DNA of 64,000 nucleotides from Adenanthera pavonina (lineage: Eukaryota; Streptophyta; Magnoliopsida; Fabales; Fabaceae): positions 10,707,501-10,771,500 of the forward strand of contig JAIVEN010000015.1 in assembly GCA_026686845.1 (NCBI GenBank), in the 5' to 3' direction. Shown in pieces: positions 57,156-64,000 of the stretch; position 1 is the first letter of the stretch; each line of letters opens with the position of its first letter. Under the pieces are notes generated by a model. It made no database searches. It saw nothing but the letters and a program-made list of their open reading frames with translations, and was not told the DNA's origin. Made by a program: the position numbers and the translations under genes.

Positions 57156-59316
57156 AGCATAAATAAAGAATGAATAATTAGGATATTTAAATTTAATTTA
57201 GTTTATTTTAAATTTATTAGAATTAGAATTTCATTTTTTATTTATTCCTAAGATTTAATTATTTGAATTAGGATTTATCTTTTATTTAAATTTAAGATAT
57301 TGTGAAAAGATATATCTTATCTTAGGATTATTGTAGAATTAGGATTAAAGCTCTATAAATAAGAGCTCATTACTCATTTGTAAAAAGATTTTGATTATTG
57401 ATTTGAGTTATAGTTTCAGTAATTTCTCTCTCTTTCTCCTTTGAGTTCTTCCTTTTCTCCCTCCTTTGAGTTCTTTTTCTCTCTCCCTTTTTTATTCTCT
57501 CTATCTTTCTATCCCCGTGTTCACATCATTTGGTATCAAAGTCAAGTTCTCTACACGCCCACGCGCTACTCCTCTTAAATCCACCTTAACAAAAAAATCC
57601 CAACAAAATCTTGAAGAATTTGAGAAGTCCACCAAAGAGTTTGTGGATCATGAGATGGAAGTTGTCAACCACAAGATTGACACGATGGAAGCAAATTTCA
57701 ATCACAAGATTAACATAATGGAAGCAAATTTCAACCACAGGTTTGAAAAGCTGGAGAAAATGTACGAAAAGATCTTGCAGGAAGTAAAAGGAAAAAGTAA
57801 GCAACATATGGGTACAATAATAGAAGGCATACTTGGGAATCCTAGTATTCCTAAGAAAATCAACTTAGGAGGGCATATACCTTCCTGCAGTCAATCTAAG
57901 GTTTTATCTTATGGGAATCATCAAGTCAAACAAGGCAATAGAAATCAAAATAATAGAGGTCTTCTTCCTAAGATCAACAATCACCAAGATGACTACACAG
58001 GAAACCAGTGGGATACTCAAGATACTATTGACCATTATAATAGGTGGCGCGAGTTATCCCCTAGAAATCATAGAGAAGTTTACAGGCGAATTCCTCTTAA
58101 TGATATAACTAAGAAGGTTAAAGTTGATGCTCTTGAATTTGATGGTCAATTAGATTCAAGTGCTTTCTTGGATTGACTGGCTAGTATGGAGGATTACTTT
58201 GAGTGGTATGAGATGACTGATGTGCACTGTGTTCATTTTACAAAGATGAAGCTTGTTGGGTCTGCCAAGACGTATTAGCAAAATGTGCAACAAAACCTAG
58301 AGCGTCTAGGCGAACCCTCAATCAATACTTAGGCAGAGATCAAGATGAAACTCAAGGAGAAGTATATATCTACATACTATAAGAATCAACTCTACAATCA
58401 ATAGTTGAACTTAAGACAAACTTCTGCAGTGTCTGACTACATGACTCTTTTTGACGATCTTCTTACTAGATGTGAACTCAAGGAAGACCCTTGGATGATG
58501 ATCCAAAAGTTTGTTAATGGTCTTCAAGTTGATATACAGCAAGAGCTTAAATTGAATTCTACTGAATCTCTTGAAGAAGCTTATCATAAAGCTTTAGAGA
58601 TAGAATCCTTGTTTAAGAGCTTTGGTTCGAAAGAGAGCACTCTAAAGAATGTTGAGTCTTCAGGATCCAACTCTCGTCCTAGCAATTCTACAGTTGAGTG
58701 CTTTTGATGTCATACTAAAGGTCACATTGCATCAAGGTGTCCATAACGCCCTTTAATTCTTAATTCGTCAGCTGAGAAAGAGGATGAGACTATAGATGAA
58801 GATATCATACTTGATCCCCATGAGTTATATCCTTCCAGAGTGGACATAGATGAGGAGTTTGCTAAAGATGAAACAAAATGCGGAGCTTAACTCTCCGGAG
58901 GAGAGTTCTTTCAAGTGGGAGGGAATGATAAAAAATAAATAATTAGGATTTTTAAATAAAGATATTTTATTAGGATATTTAAATTTAATTTAGTTTATTT
59001 TGAATTTATTAGAATTAGAATTTTATTTTTTATTTATTCCTAAGATTTAATTATTTGAATTAAGATTTATCTTTTGTTTAAATTTAAGATATTCTGAAAA
59101 GAGATATCTTATCTTAGAATTATAATAAGATTAAGATTAAAACTCTATAAATAAGAGCACATTGCTCATTTGTAGAAAGACTTTGATTATTGATTTAAGT
59201 TATAATTTCAGTGATTTCTCTCTCTCCCTTGAGTTATTCCTTTTCTCCCTCCTTTGAGTTCTTTTTCTCTCTTCCTTTTTTATTCTCTCTATCTTTCTAT
59301 CCCCTTGTTCACATCA
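57156..59316 (+). mobile_element. gag-only (TR-GAG-like) LTR element, about 2.16 kb
   Basis: 5' LTR about 57156-57528 and 3' LTR 58927-59316, both ending GTTCACATCA and of the same family as the element at 36614. The 5' LTR has lost about 27 bp (the AAATAAAGATATTTTATTAG stretch present in the 3' LTR) and its first bases are altered, so the left edge is uncertain. A primer-binding site TGGTATCAAAG is at 57531. The 3' flank is CTCAC; the 5' flank has CTCCT, not a clean duplication. Between the LTRs is one gag reading frame and nothing else: no protease, RT, RNase H or integrase. This fits the plant class called TR-GAG elements. It lies in the upstream region of gene C. Confidence 0.85.
57552..58938 (+). 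pseudogene. Ty3/gypsy-type gag of the gag-only element
   Basis: A single frame runs from just after the primer-binding site into the 3' LTR. In order: a charged coiled coil with a repeated KINIMEANFNHRFEK-type unit; an Asn/Gln-rich linker (57900-58060); the retrotransposon gag domain (VDALEFDGQLD, YFEWYEM, NVQQNLERLGEPS, LTRCELKEDPWMMIQKFVNGL, SLEEAYHKALEIE); a zinc knuckle CX2CX4HX4C (58696-58740); an acidic tail; and EFFQVGGND at the end. Seven in-frame stops (58174, 58276, 58330, 58402, 58705, 58744, 58888) break it, but there is no frameshift. No convincing ATG opens the frame near its start. Confidence 0.87.
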
Positions 59317-59321
59317 CTCAC

Positions 59322-61647
59322 TCATTTAAATTTAATCCAACCTAAACATTAACTGTTAGAGTTTACTTCACCTTAAGCCATCTCCCACCTGCGAAAATAA
59401 CTTCCCTGCACGCGCGGAGATATAAATATAAATAAATACTATATATCACAGATAAATATATATTTGGAGTTACTATGGAATGGCAAATTTAAATAAAAAA
59501 CATACCAACCAACACGTCAATAATTAATTGAACGGATCGTATGAAGACTTCAGTATTTTAAATTTTAAATTTAAATATTATAAATAAAAAGTTGTGATGA
59601 TGATGAAAGAACTACTAACTTAGGACCAACCGTAACTCAAATTTAAATCAATTAATAATATTAAATATCAAATAATTATAAAATTATAATTCATTCAATT
59701 GCGGGATATGTCCACAACTGGCAATAAGGACGAGAAGGAATTAATTATGGCGGGTCTGATCTTGAAAATAATAATAATGAGACAAAAAAGAATTAAACTG
59801 GAGCTAAGATTTAACACCTTTAGAAAAAAGAGAAAGTGGTTGTCTTTTTCTCAGTACTGCATGCATTTTCCATCAAGTGATAAAAATATAAGTGTATAAA
59901 TATGTCAAGGATCCTTAATTTTTATTAAATGTTACTTTTGGCGTTATTAATTTTTTCAGAACAGCTCTTTCCTCATAAGAAATGCAATCGCCAGAAGTAA
60001 GGATTACTCTCTAAAATGTTTTTATATATAGTTTTTGTGATCGATTTGATCCATTAAATATCAATCTTGTGGCTAAAAATCAAAATTGAGATAAATGACA
60101 TAAAAATTAAGAGGATCCAAATTCAAAGTTGTGTCTCTTTCATTCTCGTCTTTTGTTGTTAATTTTCATTTTTGGAGAAGATATTTTTCAAATAAAAATC
60201 CTATTTTTATTATTATAAGATAAATGGATATTTAATATATTCCTCAACAAATAATTTTTTTTATACCAAATCACCAAGCATCCAAAAGTTATATTAAATT
60301 CCGATTAAATCGAATTGAGTGAATAGGAGCAGATTAAATAATTTCTCTGCAATTATTTTTTTATTTGTTCTACAATTATTATTTCTCTGCAAAAAATTAT
60401 TAAATATAATTTTTTTTTCGGGGCTACAAAATTTAATAGTTTGTTTACTTAAATGTTATATAGTTACTTGATATTGCTAATTAACTTTCAAATTTAGCAA
60501 ATAAATCTCATTATAAATGATGCGTAAAGGACCAAAAAAGGACTAAATTCCCCTAATCAGTTAATGTAAAATTTTCTTTTATTATCTCCATTTGAAAATC
60601 GAATTTGAATTAGATTACAGCACTAAATATTAAATAATTGTTAATTAAGTTTTTTTAATTTCTTGAAATAATTCAAAGATATTAATTCTCTCAAAGTACC
60701 GAAGAGAATCCATCTCTCAAATGCACGGGTGAACCTACATTGAGTCGTGGGGGCAATTTGCCCCCCTCAGCTTTATAAAAATTACGTGCAACTGATCTTT
60801 CAATGTTGCAATCACTTGCACTGTACTCACTCCAAAACACCTCATCCTGCCCAAGCTCCTTTTCTGAAAACCCATTTTCCATTTTCCTTAAATATTCTTC
60901 ACTCTAAATCGGCGTAAAAGGAAAACAAGGCAAGAATCCTTAATTTGAGTTCTGAACTTCAATCTTCATATCTTTAGTTTTTTAAAAACATGAGAGGTAT
61001 TTGAGAGGTTGAGAGCAAAATAAAGATAGAAATAGAGGGATAAGAGGTAAAATTGAGGAGGAGAGTCACAGAGTTGGAAGATGAAGAAAGTAAAGAACCA
61101 ATGGATAAAAAAAGATGAGGAGAGTGAAGAATCAATGGATTAAAGAGGAAAAGTGAGATGGTTATTTGAGATAATTAATGGAAGGAGAGAGGTACATTGA
61201 GATTGTGATTTAGTATAAAATAGGAGGGAAAGACGAATTGAGATAGATGGGCGACTCGGAAAATATTTTTTATATTTTTATTTGTCATATTATTTTTTAT
61301 TAGGGATATATTTTTAGTAAAATCATTTATTCAATTTTTAATTATTTGATACTTTTTGTGGGATGAAATAATTTTCTTTTTATAACATTTTAATATATTA
61401 TATTTTTTATATTATATATTTGTTAAATTTTTTAGTGAAATCATTTATTTAATTTTTATTTATTTTTATGCATTTTTCCGGTGAAATTGTTTATCTGGAC
61501 ATAAATGCGCTTTGTCCATGAACATGAATTCTTTGATACTTATTTCTATAAATTTGAATATATTTCTAATGATTTGATTTAATTTAATGTTAAAGTTAAA
61601 CACGTTTTACTCAAATTAATAAATTGTCTAAAGTTTTTTATAAAATA
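59322..61647. other. gene-free AT-rich spacer
   Basis: I see no supported gene. A short GC-richer piece at 60700-60900 contains TGGGGGCAATTTGCCCCCC (palindromic) and may be a transposon or transcript fragment. A purine-rich stretch (60990-61260) follows. The short open frames here have no recognisable domain. Confidence 0.6.
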
Positions 61648-61912
61648 CTCCCTCCGGTCCTATATATAGGACCTTTTGGCTTGGTCCTAAATATAAGACC
61701 CTTTACAATATACGAGGTGATATTTATTATACATTTCCAAAAAAATGCCCCTATTTAATGTATCCAAAGGGAAAAAGAAAGAGATTAAATAAGGGTACTT
61801 TGGGAAAAATATTGGGATTTTTGGAGAAATTGAGATAGTTAATTAGTTTTAACTCACCTTCTTAATTTGCGTGATTTGATTAAAATGGTCTTATATTAAA
61901 AATAAGAGGGAG
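61648..61912. mobile_element. Stowaway-like MITE, 265 bp
   Basis: TA|CTCCCTCCGGTCCTATATAT on the left and CTTATATTAAAAATAAGAGGGAG|TA on the right. Inverted ends with a TA duplication. This intact copy serves as the reference that proves the LTR-Z insertion in the element at 50930. Confidence 0.82.
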
Positions 61913-62272
61913 TACTAAAAATTTGAAAAAAAATTTCATCCACATTGACTAAAGGTCTTAAGTCCATCATTGATAGATCTATTGAAGTGTGAAATTTAGA
62001 AATGAAAAAATGATTGAAAATAAATGCGTCACACATAACACTAGTGAGTATGAGAAAAGTGAGTGGGGGAACAATTAAAATGCAGGCTAAAGTGGGTGGA
62101 GTGCAACAATCGTATTAACGGGACCTCTTAAATGTAACCACTAACCGCCTGGCTCCAACTTATCAACTTGTTTTAATCAAACGGCCTGCGATTTGACCCA
62201 AAAGTACAGCCTGGGATTATTGCTCCCTCCTATATAACACTTTTAAACATGTTCAGTTATTTTCATAATATA

Positions 62273-62538
62273 CTCCCCCTAACCTACATTATAAAATATT
62301 CTATCAATTATATGTATATTAAAAAAATTATTTTTTATCTTAAATTAATATAAAAAATATTAATATTTTTTATTTTATTCTCATTAAATATCATATTCTA
62401 TTATTATTGTAGGATTATAAACAAGAAATAAAAAAGAAGTATAAACATGGGTAAATTGGGAAGAAAAATTTCTAACACTCTATATTTTGAACCAGAAACT
62501 TGTCATATAAAAGGGCTCATAATTCGGACCAGAGCGAG
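62273..62538. mobile_element. Stowaway-like MITE, 266 bp
   Basis: TA|CTCCCCCTAACCTACATTAT on the left and CATAATTCGGACCAGAGCGAG|TA on the right. TA duplication and imperfect inverted ends. It shares internal blocks (AATATCATATTCTATTATTATTG near 62387) in inverted form with the next MITE. Confidence 0.75.
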
Positions 62539-62548
62539 TAATGATATA

Positions 62549-62814
62549 CTCTCTCTAATCCATATTATAAGTCATTTTATATGACAATTTTTTTGTCCAA
62601 AATATAGGATATTAGATTTTTTTTTCTATTTTACCCCTATCTTTAATATTTTCATACTTCTTATTTATAATCCTATAATGATAATATAATAAAGTATTTA
62701 ATAAGGGTAAAATAGGAAATATGGAAACTTTTTGCATTGATTTTAGGTGAAAAATAATTTTCTTAATATACGTGTAATTGATACAAAATGTCTTATAATG
62801 TTAATCGGAGGGAG
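62549..62814. mobile_element. Stowaway-like MITE, 266 bp, same family
   Basis: TA|CTCTCTCTAATCCATATTAT on the left and CTTATAATGTTAATCGGAGGGAG|TA on the right. Same length as the MITE 10 bp to its left and related to it in inverted orientation (the ATAATGATAATATAATAAAG block near 62676). Confidence 0.78.
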
Positions 62815-64000
62815 TATTGATTATGTATTATCAAAAAATATCTCTATTTAATTCTAAAGAGCGAAAAAAAAAGAAATTTAATAAAGGTAACTTTGGAAAG
62901 ATATTATAGTTTTTTTGAAAAAATTAAAATAATTAATTAATTTTAATTTTTTTCTTAATTTGTATAATTCAATTAAAACGGTTTTATGTTTAAGGTTTGA
63001 GGAATCATTTTATATTATGTATATATCTCATTAATATTTCTCACAAGAAGTGTATGGTTAACAGACAAGGTACGTAAACCTAATTAATGTCACTACCAGC
63101 ATTTGTCTGCTCAAACACTTATCATATGAGATCATTAAATAACAAATTTATTTACTAGTCAAATTGCAAATACTATTTATTTCCTTCTATCTTTATTATA
63201 AAAGCCTCTTATATAAATTATAGAGATCAAAGAAATAAATTAAAGTTAGTTAAGATTAATTGTAAATTAGAGATGACAAGCAGAGAAACCAAATTTATAA
63301 GGATAATTATAGCCTACAATCCCTTAGTTACTGGGCATCATCATCACAATCTTGTTTTCTCTCCATGGTGAAAGTTTTTGTTCCACCCACTTCTGGTGGT
63401 GACGAGTGACTTTTTCTTTTTCTTTTTTTTCTGGAATGGAGGATATATATTTTATATATATATATATATATACACACACACATAAAACAAAATACAAACG
63501 GGAGCAACAACGGCTCACAAATTTACAAGTAGGGAGATCAAATAAAAAAACTGGACTCTCTTTAGCTTTGGTAGTGTGTTCAACAATAGCTAAAGCCGAC
63601 ACAAGGACGGACGTAGCATTGCTATTCTCACCAAGAAATTAAAATACATTTGTTCCTCACATTCCTTAAGTGCCAGCAAAGGGTGCCAAAAACTATACTC
63701 CAGTTCATTCATTTTTTTAATTCCAATCGGATCACCCCCTCTCACGTGATTCTTGGATTTAGTTGTCTTTGAATTGAAATGCTGCAACAGCAGTTGCCAA
63801 ATCTATTGAGAATTGCCTATTTTTCTATATTACATTTATTATGTTGTATTTTTGTTAAAATTACACAGATATTTCTTTTATTTTTAAGTGAATTTGTGTA
63901 TATTTTGAAAATATAGACACTATCTATGTATATAATTGGTACAATCTTTTCTTTAAAAAAATATTGTATTATTTTTAAAAAATAAAAAGTTTATATGATT
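62815..64000. other. AT-rich DNA with MITE fragment and microsatellite, no gene
   Basis: 62815-63000 resembles a truncated copy of the 61648-type MITE (TCTCTATTTAATTC.AAAGAG, TTAAAACGGTTTTATGTTTA). A (TA)n(CA)n microsatellite lies at about 63447-63482. The short open frames at 63324-63787 are low complexity around it. Nothing else is recognisable to the window end. Confidence 0.55.

Overview
This is a 64 kb piece of an AT-rich flowering-plant nuclear genome, probably a eudicot, though the species cannot be named from the sequence. The evidence is intron-containing plant-type GDSL esterase/lipase genes, Ty1/copia and Ty3/gypsy-type LTR retroelements, an L1-type LINE, and CACTA, hAT, Tourist-like and Stowaway-like DNA elements. 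I see no bacterial, organellar or phage genes, no tRNA or rRNA genes and no CRISPR array.

The only cellular genes I can support are three members of one GDSL (EXL-like, extracellular lipase) family, all on the minus strand. Gene A (4046-4812) is a broken remnant: exons 1-2 only, a frameshift, and a copia element inserted in its intron 2. Gene B (24363-26944) is intact, with five exons encoding 363 aa. Gene C (50168-56915) is intact, with five exons encoding 372 aa, and its last intron is swollen to 5.2 kb by transposons. Exons 2, 3 and 4 are 131, 234 and 256 nt in both B and C, and exon 2 is 131 nt in A, so they are tandem duplicates that transposons later pushed apart.

Almost everything else is nested transposons. 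Layout: 1-4002, 3' part of copia-1, sitting in gene A. 5448-6367, a Tourist-like MITE inside a Stowaway-like MITE. 7063 to about 23779, a decayed copia-2 element carrying an LTR-Y (8156-14538) that itself carries an LTR-X (11435-14531), a CACTA element (15942-16949) and a second LTR-X (19997-22928). 24363-26944, gene B. 27791-29358, three MITEs. 30110-34287, a second LTR-Y. 34845-48897, an L1-type LINE with a 17-bp target duplication, split by a small gag-type LTR element (36614-38156), a third LTR-Y (38705-42629) and a reversed LTR-X (43047-46078). 50168-56915, gene C, with MITEs and LTR-Z (50961-54224) in intron 4. 57156-59316, a gag-only LTR element just upstream of gene C. 61648-62814, three Stowaway-like MITEs.

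LTR-X, LTR-Y and LTR-Z are names used here for non-coding 2.9-4.2 kb units that start TG, end CA and are mostly flanked by 5-bp duplications. I read them as solo LTRs. Insertion boundaries were set by matching target duplications and, where possible, by rejoining the interrupted host reading frame or a paralogous copy. The order of nesting therefore gives a relative insertion history. I found no convincing new cellular system. The most unusual items are the gag-only LTR element family and the very regular multi-level nesting.
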